A stretch of DNA of 64,000 nucleotides from Lacihabitans sp. LS3-19 (lineage in GTDB: Bacteria; Bacteroidota; Bacteroidia; Cytophagales; Spirosomataceae), in the NCBI RefSeq assembly GCF_024343575.1, contig NZ_RJUA01000012.1, forward strand, positions 40,534 through 104,533, read 5' to 3'. The notes beneath the pieces are model-generated. The model saw only the letters and a list, made by a program, of their open reading frames with translations, did not search any database and was not told where the DNA came from. Each line of letters starts with the position of its first letter. Position 1 is the stretch's first letter. Of this stretch, positions 44,966-54,735 are shown one piece after another. The position numbers and the translations under genes are program-made.

Positions 44966-45862
44966 TCATAACCCAAAAACCTCTTGCCAAGAAATCATCA
45001 AAATAGCTACAAGAGCTAGTAAAAGGCCAATTCTATTTAAGTTTGATATTTTTTCTTTGAAAAATAATACAGAAACCAGAGCCGAAACAAGGATAACACC
45101 CATATTGTAAATGGGATAAACAAAAGCTCCACTGTTTCCAAAATAACCCAAAGTCAGAATAATAAGATAAAACGAAAGGAAATTAGGCACTCCCAAAGTG
45201 ATTCCGGCTAAGACATTTTTCATTTCTATCTTTTCAGTTCCTTTTATTAGTCGATAAACCAACATCAAAAATCCAGCTAAAACTGCTCCCAAAACCATCA
45301 CCAAAGTAACTGGAACGACACGCTCTGCGTCTCTTATAACCTCGATATTTAGGTAATTTATGGTAGTGTTCGTAATTCCATACATCAAAAAAACCGCCAA
45401 AGCCAAACCGCCTTGTAGCCAAAAATTAGCTTTTTTACCTGAGTCAGCCTTAAAAGTAGCGATAGCCACCGCCAAAATAGCCAATACCAATCCAAGATAA
45501 TTTATCCAATCGAAAACTTTTCCGGCACTACCAAAAACCAAAAGACTGAACAAAACAGGAATAACCAAAGAAACATTATTGGCCATTGAGGTCAAGGTCA
45601 TGCCGATTTTTTGGGTAGCCAAACCGCTCAAAACGAATGTAATAATAAAGCCAACACCCAGTGCCAAGCAATAGTAAGTCCAGTTTTGCGTAAAATCTAG
45701 TGCAAAATGTTGGCCATCTGGCATTAGTAAAATTCCGGTAATAAAGCAAACTGGATAATTGAAAGCTATAGCCTGAAAAGTGCTAATTTCAAACTTCGGA
45801 AAAATCCTAAAATTGACCAGCAAAAGCACTGAAAATAAAATACTTAAAGCTAAATAAAACAT
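44966..45862 (-). CDS. EamA/DMT-superfamily transporter
   Basis: 298 residues with ten hydrophobic segments, the usual count of the drug/metabolite transporter superfamily. Two EamA halves can be seen: the first with GLATQKIGMTLTSMANNVSLVIPVLFSLLVF, the second ending KISNLNRIGLLLALVAILMISW. It probably exports or imports a small metabolite; the substrate cannot be read. The start lies 3 nt after the stop of the 789-residue lipoprotein gene, so it is transcribed with it. Confidence 0.87.
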   Translation of the reverse strand: MFYLALSILFSVLLLVNFRIFPKFEISTFQAIAFNYPVCFITGILLMPDGQHFALDFTQNWTYYCLALGVGFIITFVLSGLATQKIGMTLTSMANNVSLVIPVLFSLLVFGSAGKVFDWINYLGLVLAILAVAIATFKADSGKKANFWLQGGLALAVFLMYGITNTTINYLNIEVIRDAERVVPVTLVMVLGAVLAGFLMLVYRLIKGTEKIEMKNVLAGITLGVPNFLSFYLIILTLGYFGNSGAFVYPIYNMGVILVSALVSVLFFKEKISNLNRIGLLLALVAILMISWQEVFGL

Positions 45863-45865
45863 AAT

Positions 45866-48235
45866 TTATTGATTATAAGCGGCATAGGTTTCGCATTCTT
45901 TTAAAATCATTTTTTGATATTGCGTGTCTTTATAATCTTTTAGCAATTTAGAAAAAAACGTGCGAAATTTAGGTAGTACCTCTTTTTTCATTTTTTCATT
46001 ATATGCATCTTGAGCATCATATTCATCTGGTCTCTCAGAATAAAATTTAACCAAATATTGATTTCGCTCACACAAAGCTCCACCGTAGCATATTTTTGCT
46101 GCCAGTTCTTTATCAGGATTTAATGCCAAGGCCTTTTCGAATGCTTTCTTAGCATTTTCAGTCAAATAATAATCGTTTTTGATATCGGTATCGTATTCTA
46201 ATTCCATCGAACTTTTATCTCTATGCGTTAAAATCCAAGCTTTCCCATAATAACTCAAATTGTACAAAGCCTTTCCATATTGATACCAGTCATCTGCATT
46301 TGCACTTTTTTCTTTTGTTTTAGCTTCTAAATTTGCCAAATGAAGAACAAAGTTTGAAGGCTTAACAGAAGTGACTTTTTTACCAAAATAAAAATCTCTA
46401 GGTTCGCTTTCAAAATTTTCCGTGAACCCATTTTCCTCTAAGGTATTAGCAGAAACTAAATTTAAAGTTGCAGCCGCATCGGCAAACTTCGACTCCAACA
46501 CCTGCCTTCTTGCCAAAGCAAGATTCAAATAATCCGCTTTCAGGTTTGAAAGTTGCACCAGTTTCTTGTCGTTAATATTTAGTTCTGGGGAATTGGCAAA
46601 TGCAATTACTTTCTTCAGAAAATCTACCGAACAAGTGTCTACTAATGCGTTCTGATTTGTACTTAATTCGTAGCCATTACCATAATCGGAATAGGCTGAA
46701 ATGTTATTAGCCAAAAACGATTTCACAGCATTTCCGCCTTCGGCTTTTTTATCATTTGAGCAAGACCAAAACCATCCACTTTTTTTAGGCTCTTTATTTT
46801 GAGCATAATAATTCGCCAAAGTTTGGGTAGTTTTAATCAACAAATTATTATCTCTAAAGGTTTTAACATCCGTAAAACCCTCAATAATTTTCAACAAGCT
46901 AGCTTCAGTTTCAAGTGAAATGGGTTTTTCAATCATTTCAAAAGTAAGAAAATCTATTTGCTTTTGTTGGAAGGTATTGGCCTGTAGTTTTATGTTTTTT
47001 AAAATCTCAAGTCCCTTCTCTGGTTGATTTTTAAGATAGAAAAAATAAGCATTGCTCAGATTCCAAAATAGTGGATTCGTAACCTTATTCTCAGAAGCAA
47101 CTTTGGCTGCAAAATCTGCTAATTTGCTCAAATAAGTCTCGCCTTGCTTTTGAGATTCATTAACTTTTTTAATATCAACTTTGTAGTTTTCGTCATAAAA
47201 ATTAAAATTATTCCCGTACACCGTGGCATTCTTTTCAGCAAAAAAAGACATTTCGTTTTTGTTGATTTCTCTTGCAAACACCAATTCTAAAAGCGGGTGT
47301 TTGGGGTTTAAATCATAGATTTCTTTCACAATCTCTAAGCCGTCTTGAAACGGCTGCACGCCTTGCAATACCAAAACATTGGCTTTTTCGTCGCTCATTT
47401 TAGCTAATTTCAGAGCATCTTTAAAAAATGCCGGATTTATCCGCCTAACACTCAAGTCTGATTGTCTTCTTCTTGATTCTGAGCTATTGAATATTTCAGA
47501 AAACATAAAAACCGACTTGGCTGTGTCTCCAGTAGCCATAATTGCACCTGCCACCCTACTTTTCGACCAATCATTAATTAATGTTTTTGATTTAATCTTT
47601 GGAGCAAACTTACTGTAATCTTCGATTATCTCTTTATATTTCCCTATCTCAGCTTGAAGCTTTAGGTTATGAAACAAATACCGCTCCTTCAAAAAGTCAT
47701 TTGGTGCATTTTCGAAACCATTTTTACCCTTTTCTATCAAAATTTCAATTTTTGTGGTATCAATTACAAGAGCATCATCCCAATAGTTTTCGTGATGCGG
47801 CGTAGAATTTTCAACATTTTGAGTAAAAATGAGATATTCTTTTGCGGCCATATCAAATGCACCAACTTTACTTGCCAGAACATTTATCTTTTTATCACCA
47901 TAAAGACACTCTTTAATAAAATTTCTATCGATTTTACCAGCAAAATATTTCTCCCATGCCGCAATATTTTCTTTTTGCTCAACAGATTCTACAGGGTTTT
48001 CCTCAAAATAATAAGGATCCTCATTCAACACCATGGTTGAGTAATAATAAGGCTTTGTGTCAATGGGCGTATTGGCATTTTCGGGATAAAAAAGAGAAAA
48101 ATATTCGGCGTAGTCTAAAGGATTGGGTCCACATGCCAGAATAGCCAAAACAGTACAAAATTTGAAAAGCGTCTTAGTTTTCGGAGAAAAGTTTCGATAT
48201 TTTTTTTGAATCGAAATTAGAAATATTTTTTTCAT
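45866..48235 (-). CDS. Large lipoprotein with helical repeats, unknown function
   Basis: 789 residues. The N-terminal hydrophobic stretch ends in LAILAC, a plausible lipobox (Cys near residue 35), behind an unusually long basic n-region. The first 62 nt overlap the end of the upstream lipoprotein gene; no better start is seen. The mature protein is helical with TPR-like units (SYYGKAWILTHRD, AFEKALALNPDKELAAKICYGG, and several AANTLxxx units). A central FWSCSNDKKAEGG segment follows. No family was recognised. It appears to form a unit with the 337-residue lipoprotein before it and the EamA transporter after it, all on the minus strand. Confidence 0.75.
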   Translation of the reverse strand: MKKIFLISIQKKYRNFSPKTKTLFKFCTVLAILACGPNPLDYAEYFSLFYPENANTPIDTKPYYYSTMVLNEDPYYFEENPVESVEQKENIAAWEKYFAGKIDRNFIKECLYGDKKINVLASKVGAFDMAAKEYLIFTQNVENSTPHHENYWDDALVIDTTKIEILIEKGKNGFENAPNDFLKERYLFHNLKLQAEIGKYKEIIEDYSKFAPKIKSKTLINDWSKSRVAGAIMATGDTAKSVFMFSEIFNSSESRRRQSDLSVRRINPAFFKDALKLAKMSDEKANVLVLQGVQPFQDGLEIVKEIYDLNPKHPLLELVFAREINKNEMSFFAEKNATVYGNNFNFYDENYKVDIKKVNESQKQGETYLSKLADFAAKVASENKVTNPLFWNLSNAYFFYLKNQPEKGLEILKNIKLQANTFQQKQIDFLTFEMIEKPISLETEASLLKIIEGFTDVKTFRDNNLLIKTTQTLANYYAQNKEPKKSGWFWSCSNDKKAEGGNAVKSFLANNISAYSDYGNGYELSTNQNALVDTCSVDFLKKVIAFANSPELNINDKKLVQLSNLKADYLNLALARRQVLESKFADAAATLNLVSANTLEENGFTENFESEPRDFYFGKKVTSVKPSNFVLHLANLEAKTKEKSANADDWYQYGKALYNLSYYGKAWILTHRDKSSMELEYDTDIKNDYYLTENAKKAFEKALALNPDKELAAKICYGGALCERNQYLVKFYSERPDEYDAQDAYNEKMKKEVLPKFRTFFSKLLKDYKDTQYQKMILKECETYAAYNQ

Positions 48236-49184
48236 CTAAATGATACAGAATTAGGGTAGTTTTATTGGCTTTTATATTTTTGAGAATATCTATTTTTATC
48301 GTTTCAATTTCATTCAAATTTACATTTTCAAACTTTAAAATATCGTTTTTTCTAAAGGAAATATTTTTGAATTGAACGTCGTTTTTACATAAAAATTGGC
48401 CTTCAATTTTTGCTTTTTCAAAAGCCGTTTCACCTAAAATTTCTTGTGAGGAGCAATTTTTTATAAATGTATAGAAAATCCCATTTCTATATACCAAAAC
48501 CTGCTGAAAAATCGGAAAGGCGAAATTCAATTCCATTGGGTATTTTGAAAGATTGTCAAGATATTTCAAAACTGTACGAGGATCAAAAATAGAATTTTCA
48601 ATGGCAAGTTTCCTCCATTCTCCAGTATTATACAACATTAAAATACCTTCATCTACAGGCGGAATGCCTGTTTTTTCGTAAAATTTGATTTGGTGCAAAC
48701 GAATAGTAGCCGAAAGTTTAATTTTATTTTCCGTTTTTTCTCGGAGTGTTTTCAAAAAATAAAAATACTTTTCTTTTGTACCCAAGGTCCAATCACAATC
48801 TATTTGAATCTCTCTATATGAATTTGAAATCATCTGGATTTGTGAAACAATTCTTTCTGCTAAGTTTTCGATTTCATTAATTTTTGTTTTTTCAAACACT
48901 CTATTTGTGATAAAAACTGTGGGAATAATTTCCTGACTTACTTTTGATTTCAACCTAAGAATTCCTTTTGGCACGGCTTCATTCCCTAAAATATCAACAT
49001 CGAAAAAACGTAAATAGATTTTCTCTACTTTATTTTCATCCAAAAACGCTCTCTCTTTTTGGCGTAAATCAAAAGTGGTTTTCCAAAAATATACTGCACG
49101 ATTTATTGTTTTAGGCTGTTTTTCAGGTTTGCAACTACCTAAAAATATAAGTATTAAAAATAAATAAATCCGCGTCAAATCCAT
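48174..49184 (-). CDS. Lipoprotein with TIM-barrel-like fold, unknown function
   Basis: 337 residues from the ATG at 49182-49184. The frame is open from 49205 but this Met gives a good lipoprotein signal, MDLTRIYLFLILIFLGSC (lipobox LGSC). The body reads like a glycosidase-type TIM barrel: KIYLRFFDVDILGN, IQIDCDWTLGTKEKYFYFLKTL, KLSATIRLHQIKFYEKTG, and DEGILMLYNTGEW. That pattern reminds me of DUF3142 and GH18-like barrels, but I cannot confirm this. It overlaps the downstream 789-residue gene by 62 nt, so the two are probably coupled. Confidence 0.72.
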   Translation of the reverse strand: MDLTRIYLFLILIFLGSCKPEKQPKTINRAVYFWKTTFDLRQKERAFLDENKVEKIYLRFFDVDILGNEAVPKGILRLKSKVSQEIIPTVFITNRVFEKTKINEIENLAERIVSQIQMISNSYREIQIDCDWTLGTKEKYFYFLKTLREKTENKIKLSATIRLHQIKFYEKTGIPPVDEGILMLYNTGEWRKLAIENSIFDPRTVLKYLDNLSKYPMELNFAFPIFQQVLVYRNGIFYTFIKNCSSQEILGETAFEKAKIEGQFLCKNDVQFKNISFRKNDILKFENVNLNEIETIKIDILKNIKANKTTLILYHLDEKNISNFDSKKISKLFSEN

Positions 49185-49279
49185 AAAATCCGTGTTCAAT
49201 AACATGCATTAAGTATTCCTAAAACACAAGTATCACAAACGTAAATTAAAAAAATAAGTATTAAACCAAAATACCTTTC

Positions 49280-49287
49280 TAATTTTG
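49280..49287 (+). promoter_or_regulatory. -7 promoter box of the ABC transporter gene
   Basis: TAATTTTG ends 6 nt before the ATG at 49294, implying a very short or absent leader. No clear -33 TTTG. Confidence 0.4.
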
Positions 49288-49293
49288 CCATAG

Positions 49294-51120
49294 ATGAAGA
49301 TATATTTCAAAATACTCAAATTCGCAGGAAGTCTACGAAATTTCGTAATTCCCTTCTTTTTTACCTCATTAATAGCTGGCGTTTTCGGCGTTTTAAATTT
49401 GGTGCTTTTAAAACCACTGCTCGATGTGCTTTTTGGACAAGTATCTGACAGCGTGATTGTTGAAATGGCCAACAAGCAACCAAGCACTTTTCAGTTTTTA
49501 GATTTTTACCAAAAATATTTTGCTCAATCTGTCCTAAATGGTGGCAAATTGGGTGGCCTAAAGTTTGTATGTTTCACCATTTTAGGAGTCAGTTTTGTCG
49601 CCAACGTTTCGAGATACTTCAGTTTACGATTATTGGAAAGATTCAAAACCAATATGGTCGCTAACTTGCGTCAGGCGGTTTTTGAGCATACTTTACATTT
49701 GCATCTTGGGTTTTATTCGAATGAAAAAAAAGGCGAACTTATCTCAAGAATAACCACTGATGTGCAGGAAGTAGAGAATTCTATAGCTAATTCGTTTTCG
49801 GCAGCCATTAAGGAACTGATTTTGCTCTCAGCCTATCTTGTGGCCCTATTTTATATATCGTGGAAACTCACATTATTTTCACTGATAGTTATTCCGATCA
49901 CTGGTGCGTTTTTAGGTATAGTTTTGAAAAGAATGCGACATAACGCCGGCGACAGTCAGCAAAGATTGAGTAATCTAATCAGTCTAATGGATGAGGCATT
50001 TGGAAGTATGCGGGTCGTTAAAGCTTTTTTAGCTGAAGGTTTTATTTCCAAACGCTTTTACGAGCAAAACACTGGCTACCGGAAATCCATGTTTGCCTAT
50101 GCCTCGAAAAGAGAAATGGCCAATCCATTTTCGGAATTTATCGGTATAAGTATGGTGGCTTCTTTACTTTATTTTGGAGGAAGTTTAATTTTGGAAGGAA
50201 CAGGCTCACTTTCTGCATCAACTTTCATATCTTACATCGCAATCTTTTCGCAAGTTATCAGGCCAGCCAAAGAGATTTCCCAAGCCATCAGTACTGCTCA
50301 AAGAGGCTTGGCTTCTGGACAAAGAGTTATGGATTTATTGGGACAAAAAGCTGATATAATCGATGAAAAAAATGCTGCAGAATTAGACAAATTTGAAGCT
50401 CAAATTGAATTTAAGAACGTTGGATTTTCTTATGCAGAAGGAAAAGAAATACTGAAAAATGTAAATCTAACAATCAAAAAAGGGCAAACTGTTGCTTTAG
50501 TTGGGGCTTCTGGTGGTGGAAAATCGACTATTGCGGATCTTTTGATAAGATTTTATGATGTGCAGAAAGGAACTATTTTGATAGATGAAAAAGACATAAA
50601 AACTATCTCACAAAAAAGCCTCAGAGAGCACATGGGCATGGTAACCCAAGAACCTATGCTGTATAATGATAGCATTTTTAACAATATCGCGTTCGGAAGA
50701 AATGTTACCAAAGAAGAAGTAGAAAATGCTGCCAAAATAGCCAACGCTCATGATTTTATATTAGCCCAAACCGAAGGGTATGAAACAAACATCGGTGATA
50801 GAGGTTCAAAACTTTCGGGCGGACAAAAACAGAGGCTTTCTATAGCCAGAGCAATTTTGCAAAACCCACCTATATTGATTTTGGACGAAGCCACTTCAGC
50901 CCTTGATACTGAATCCGAAAAACTCGTTCAAGATGCCTTAGCTAATCTGATGAAAAACCGAACTTCACTTGTCATCGCCCACAGACTAAGCACCATTCAG
51001 AATGCAGATCAAATCTTTGTTATTCAGAATGGTGAAGTGGTTGAAGAAGGCACACACCAATCTTTATTCGAAAAAGAAAACGGGTATTATAAAAAACTGG
51101 TAACAATGCAGGAACTGTAA
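49294..51120 (+). CDS. MsbA-like ABC exporter (ATP-binding and permease fused)
   Basis: 608 residues: a membrane domain with six helices (about residues 15-310) and a C-terminal nucleotide-binding domain. Walker A GASGGGKST, Q-loop TQEPMLYND, signature LSGGQKQRLSIARA, Walker B PPILILDEATSALD and H-loop AHRLS are intact. Homodimers of this layout flip lipids such as lipid A core (MsbA) or export drugs. It is a single gene, divergent from the lipoprotein operon and convergent with DUF423 (ends 1 nt apart). Confidence 0.92.
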   Translation: MKIYFKILKFAGSLRNFVIPFFFTSLIAGVFGVLNLVLLKPLLDVLFGQVSDSVIVEMANKQPSTFQFLDFYQKYFAQSVLNGGKLGGLKFVCFTILGVSFVANVSRYFSLRLLERFKTNMVANLRQAVFEHTLHLHLGFYSNEKKGELISRITTDVQEVENSIANSFSAAIKELILLSAYLVALFYISWKLTLFSLIVIPITGAFLGIVLKRMRHNAGDSQQRLSNLISLMDEAFGSMRVVKAFLAEGFISKRFYEQNTGYRKSMFAYASKREMANPFSEFIGISMVASLLYFGGSLILEGTGSLSASTFISYIAIFSQVIRPAKEISQAISTAQRGLASGQRVMDLLGQKADIIDEKNAAELDKFEAQIEFKNVGFSYAEGKEILKNVNLTIKKGQTVALVGASGGGKSTIADLLIRFYDVQKGTILIDEKDIKTISQKSLREHMGMVTQEPMLYNDSIFNNIAFGRNVTKEEVENAAKIANAHDFILAQTEGYETNIGDRGSKLSGGQKQRLSIARAILQNPPILILDEATSALDTESEKLVQDALANLMKNRTSLVIAHRLSTIQNADQIFVIQNGEVVEEGTHQSLFEKENGYYKKLVTMQEL

Positions 51121-51121
51121 T

Positions 51122-51496
51122 TTAACGACCTTTTAAAACACTCCAAAACAACATGGCCCAGCCTGCAATCATTAATGTGCCACCAATTGGTGCCACAGCA
51201 CCGAAAACATTAATGCCCGTAAAACATATCAAAAACAAACTTCCTGAGAAAATGAGAACCCCAAAAAGGAAGAAATTTCCACTTAACTTTATTAATTTTA
51301 CTGGAAACTCTTTACTCAATATACCTACCAAAACCAATGCAATAGCATGATAAAACATGTATTTCACTCCTGTTTCGAAAGTATCCACTCTACCAGCAGT
51401 TTCCAACATAGGATGCAAAGCATGTGCTCCGAAAGCTCCAATTCCAACACCCAAAAACCCCAAAAATGACCCCGTAAGCAAAAAGAACTTATTCAT
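51122..51496 (-). CDS. DUF423 family membrane protein
   Basis: 124 residues from the Met at 51496 (MNKFFLLTGSFLGFLGVGIGAFGAHAL), the normal DUF423 start; the frame extends further back to 51577 without reason. Four membrane helices, with GVKYMFYHAIALVLVGIL and GSLFLICFTGINVFGAVAPIGGTLMIAGW. Function is unknown. It lies 22 nt downstream of the yggS stop, on the same strand, and likely ends that operon. Confidence 0.88.
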   Translation of the reverse strand: MNKFFLLTGSFLGFLGVGIGAFGAHALHPMLETAGRVDTFETGVKYMFYHAIALVLVGILSKEFPVKLIKLSGNFFLFGVLIFSGSLFLICFTGINVFGAVAPIGGTLMIAGWAMLFWSVLKGR

Positions 51497-51518
51497 ATTT
51501 TTTGAATTTTTTATTAAT

Positions 51519-52184
51519 TTAATTCCTAGCACCAAATATTGCACTTCCAACCCTAACCATAGTACTTCCTTCCTCAATAGCTAAAGGCCAATCTCCACTC
51601 ATCCCCATCGAAATTTCCTTCAAATCAAAGTTATCAGCTGTATGAGATTTTATCTTTTCAAACAAGTCTTTTAAGCTTTTGAATTCTTCTCTTACCAAAT
51701 CCAAATTCTCTGTAAAAGTACTCATCCCCATTAATCCAATTACTTTAATGTTTTTAAGTGCACTGAATTCTTCCGACGTCAACATTTTCTCAAATTCTTC
51801 AATTTCCATTCCAGTTTTTGTGTCTTCTTTGGCTATGAAAATTTGGACCAAACAGCTAATAACCCTTCCATTTTTTGCAGCTTGCTTATTTATTTCTTGC
51901 AAAAGCTTAAAACTATCAACGGAATGAATTAAACTTACAAAAGGAGCTATATATTTTACTTTGTTGGTTTGTAAATGACCTATAAAATGCCATTCGATAT
52001 CCTTGGGTAAAGCCTCCCATTTATCTACCAATTCCTGCACATAATTTTCTCCGAAAGTCCTAAAACCAATGTCATATGCTTCCAAAAGCATCTCTTTGGG
52101 TTTAAACTTAGACACCGCAACCAATTTTACATTTTCAGGTAAAAGGCTATTTAGTTTTTTAATATTTTCTTGAATCTCCGTCAT
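51519..52184 (-). CDS. YggS-family PLP homeostasis protein
   Basis: 221 residues. A single TIM-barrel protein that binds PLP without known catalysis and keeps vitamin B6 and amino-acid pools balanced. The PLP lysine lies in KLVAVSKFKP; other landmarks are FGENYVQELVDKWEAL, WHFIGHLQTNKVKYI and LKEISMGMSGDWPLAIEEG. The ATG overlaps the pepT stop by 4 nt. Confidence 0.93.
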   Translation of the reverse strand: MTEIQENIKKLNSLLPENVKLVAVSKFKPKEMLLEAYDIGFRTFGENYVQELVDKWEALPKDIEWHFIGHLQTNKVKYIAPFVSLIHSVDSFKLLQEINKQAAKNGRVISCLVQIFIAKEDTKTGMEIEEFEKMLTSEEFSALKNIKVIGLMGMSTFTENLDLVREEFKSLKDLFEKIKSHTADNFDLKEISMGMSGDWPLAIEEGSTMVRVGSAIFGARN

Positions 52185-53428
52185 GCTTTTTCTTCATAGA
52201 TTTTTGCCAAATTTACTATAACTTCTGCCGCTTTGAGCATGTCTTGTACTGAAACCCATTCTAGTTTTGAATGAAAGGCATGTTCGCCCGCAAAGATATT
52301 TGGACAAGGTAAACCCATAAATGAAAGTCTAGAACCGTCAGTACCTCCTCTTATGCTTTGTAGTTTTGGTTTTATACCAGCTCTGTTTATCGCTTCAATG
52401 GCATTTTCGGTTACTTCTGGAAAATTATCAAGAACAGTTTTCATGTTTCGATATTGCTCCGTAATAATAAATTCAAATCTGGAACTTGGATACTTTTTAA
52501 TTATCTTTTCGGCTATTTTCTTTAATAAACTTTCTTTTTCAATAAGTCCACTATTGTCGAAATCTCTAATTATAAAACTCAAAGTGCATTCCTCAACATT
52601 TCCCTGAATATCAGTAGGATGAATAAATCCTTCTTTGTTTGAGGTTGTTTCAGGTGAAATTTGATCTTTTGGTAAGTTTTCCAAAATCTCAGCTCCTATT
52701 TTAATAGCGTTTTGCATTTTACCTTTTGCAAAACCGGGGTGAGCACTTATGCCAAATATTTTTATTTGCACACCATCAGCCGAAAAAGTCTCGTTTTCAA
52801 TGGAGCCAAGGGTCTCTCCATCAATGGTATATCCAAAATCCGCCCCAAGTTTATCAAGATTTACATTTTCAGTTCCTCTACCAATCTCCTCATCTGGCGT
52901 AAAAAGTATTTTTATATCGCCATATTTTATTTCAGGATGTTGTTTTAAATATTCCAAAGCAGTCATTATTGCTGCTAATCCAGACTTATTATCTGCACCT
53001 AAAAGCGTTCTGCCTGATGCTGTAATTATATCATTGCCAATTTGGTCTTTCAAATCAGGATGTTCTGCATATTTAATAATTTGATTTGGATCGTCAGGTA
53101 AAATCAAATCTTCGCCTTGATAGTTTTCATGTATTATTGGCTTCACATCAGTACCCGAGCAATCTGGAGACGTATCCATGTGCGAACAAAACATGATTTT
53201 AGGAATTCCTCCTTTACTTGAATTTGAAGGTAGCGTGGCATAAATCACTCCAAATTCATCTAAATGAGCGTCTAATAAACCTAATTCTAATAGCTCTTTA
53301 ACCAAAACTCTTCCCAAATCCTTTTGTTTTTCAGTACTTGGAGAAGTCAAACTTCTGGCATCAGATTGTGTGTCTATTTTTACATATCTACAAAATCTAT
53401 CTATCAAACCTTTTTTAAATTGCTCCAT
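52181..53428 (-). CDS. pepT: Peptidase T (tripeptide aminopeptidase)
   Basis: 415 residues, M20B family with two zinc ions. Ligand motifs: MFCSHMDTSPDCSG (His), LLGADNKSGLAAIMTAL (bridging Asp), TPDEEIGRGTENV (Glu-Glu), DGETLGSIENETF (Asp) and the final AGEHAFHSKLEWVSV (His). It hydrolyses tripeptides in the cytosol. The start overlaps the stop of the upstream hydrolase by 1 nt and the stop overlaps yggS by 4 nt, a tight operon. Confidence 0.95.
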   Translation of the reverse strand: MEQFKKGLIDRFCRYVKIDTQSDARSLTSPSTEKQKDLGRVLVKELLELGLLDAHLDEFGVIYATLPSNSSKGGIPKIMFCSHMDTSPDCSGTDVKPIIHENYQGEDLILPDDPNQIIKYAEHPDLKDQIGNDIITASGRTLLGADNKSGLAAIMTALEYLKQHPEIKYGDIKILFTPDEEIGRGTENVNLDKLGADFGYTIDGETLGSIENETFSADGVQIKIFGISAHPGFAKGKMQNAIKIGAEILENLPKDQISPETTSNKEGFIHPTDIQGNVEECTLSFIIRDFDNSGLIEKESLLKKIAEKIIKKYPSSRFEFIITEQYRNMKTVLDNFPEVTENAIEAINRAGIKPKLQSIRGGTDGSRLSFMGLPCPNIFAGEHAFHSKLEWVSVQDMLKAAEVIVNLAKIYEEKA

Positions 53429-53895
53429 TATTTTTCCAAGATAGATTTCAAGTCGGCAGGAGAATAGTTAATATTTTTTAAAGTTTTATTGTCAGCTGTC
53501 CTAAAAACCAAATACCTTTCTCCGTCTTTTTTATGATAACATTCAAATCCTTTTTTAGTATAATGCTCCACAGTTGCTTCAGCTTCTTCTATGTTTGCAC
53601 AAGCTTTACTCATATTAGATCTCTGAACCTCATCAAAAAGTTCTTTAAATTTGTTTCCTAAACCAAATTCGAGAACTGCACCAGACAAAACATATTGAAT
53701 ATCACAAAGTGCATCTGCTACTTCCACCAAATCATTATTTTCAATTGCCTCCGCCAATTCCTTTAGCTCCTCTGATATTAATTCCACCCTTAACTCGCAT
53801 CTCTTTTGGGATGGAATTATAGGATCCTTTTCGATTGGATGATGAAACGTTTTATGAAAATCAGCCACCTGATTCAGGCAATCTAGCTTGTTCAT
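53428..53895 (-). CDS. MazG-like nucleoside triphosphate pyrophosphohydrolase
   Basis: 155 residues from the Met at 53895 (MNKLDCLNQVADFHKTFHHP); the frame begins at 53964 but the extra 23 codons look non-coding. The helical core has the MazG/PRA-PH metal motif EELKELAEAIENNDLVEVADALCDIQYVL (ExxE...ExxD). The C-terminal part (VFRTADNKTLKNINYSPADLKSIL) matches the phosphoribosyl-ATP pyrophosphohydrolase-like/NTP-PPase group. It may clean up non-canonical nucleotides; the substrate is uncertain. It is the first gene of the pepT-yggS operon. Confidence 0.88.
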   Translation of the reverse strand: MNKLDCLNQVADFHKTFHHPIEKDPIIPSQKRCELRVELISEELKELAEAIENNDLVEVADALCDIQYVLSGAVLEFGLGNKFKELFDEVQRSNMSKACANIEEAEATVEHYTKKGFECYHKKDGERYLVFRTADNKTLKNINYSPADLKSILEK

Positions 53896-54030
53896 TTTGA
53901 TATTGTTTAAGTTTTTGTAAAAAAAATTACCGTAAAATAAATATTCATTCGAATTGTCTTGCAAAGTTGTTCAATTTTAAATAATATTGCTAAAAATCTC
54001 GAAGTCAAATAAATCTTAATTCTTAAAATT

Positions 54031-54672
54031 ATGAACAAATTAGTTAAGCTACTATCAATTTTTGCACTAGCTACAACTGTTTCATTCTGGTCGTGCAAAG
54101 GTGATCAAGGAGAGCAAGGTCTTCAAGGCCCAATTGGACCTCAAGGAACAGCTGGAACCAATGGTACAAATGGTACAAATGGGAAAGACGGTACAAATGG
54201 CACAAATGGTACAAATGGAAAAGATGGTAATGCTAATGTACAAAGTTTCCTTGCAACTGTAAAAGCTGACGATTGGAAAGAAATGGAAGTAACAGGTATT
54301 GGCAATGGCGTATCTAGCAAATGGGGAGCTGTGGCTATCGAAAATGCTTTAGTAACAACAGAAAAATTTGTAATGGTTTTTGTTAAAAACGGGGAAACTT
54401 TAAAATCGCTTCCAATTCTTTATACAAAAGAACTTGACAATTCAGTAGAGCGTTTAGACTACGGTTACAAAACTGGACAAGTTGAATTGTTCTATCGTTA
54501 CCAATCACAATTATTTGGTGGTGCAAACGGAACTACAATTCTAAAGCCAAATGGAGACCTTACTTTTGAAATTGTTTGTACTTCCAAAACTGTAGGTGCA
54601 GCTCTTGAAAAAAGCGGTGTTGACATGAAAAACTACAAAGAAGTGATGAACTTTTTAAGCACTAGCTTATAA
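54031..54672 (+). CDS. Collagen-like repeat lipoprotein
   Basis: 213 residues. Lipoprotein signal with lipobox FWSC (Cys22). It is followed by about 15 Gly-X-Y triplets: first GDQGEQGLQGPIGPQGTAG, then repeated GTNGTNGTNGKDG. The rest (about 70-213) is a globular domain of unknown type. The collagen part probably forms a trimeric stalk at the cell surface. At DNA level the stretch is a near-perfect 9-nt repeat (GGTACAAAT units, 54163-54220), prone to changes in copy number but not in frame. A strong terminator follows. Confidence 0.82.
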   Translation: MNKLVKLLSIFALATTVSFWSCKGDQGEQGLQGPIGPQGTAGTNGTNGTNGKDGTNGTNGTNGKDGNANVQSFLATVKADDWKEMEVTGIGNGVSSKWGAVAIENALVTTEKFVMVFVKNGETLKSLPILYTKELDNSVERLDYGYKTGQVELFYRYQSQLFGGANGTTILKPNGDLTFEIVCTSKTVGAALEKSGVDMKNYKEVMNFLSTSL

Positions 54673-54696
54673 TAAAAATATTATTTTTAAGTTTTA

Positions 54697-54731
54697 AGCC
54701 TTTCCTTTGTATGAGGGAAAGGCTTTTTTTT
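54697..54731 (+). terminator. Terminator after the collagen-like gene
   Basis: 9-bp stem AGCCTTTCC / GGAAAGGCT followed by an 8-T tract. The T-run ends only 5 nt before the start codon of the next gene. Confidence 0.85.
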
Positions 54732-54735
54732 CAAT

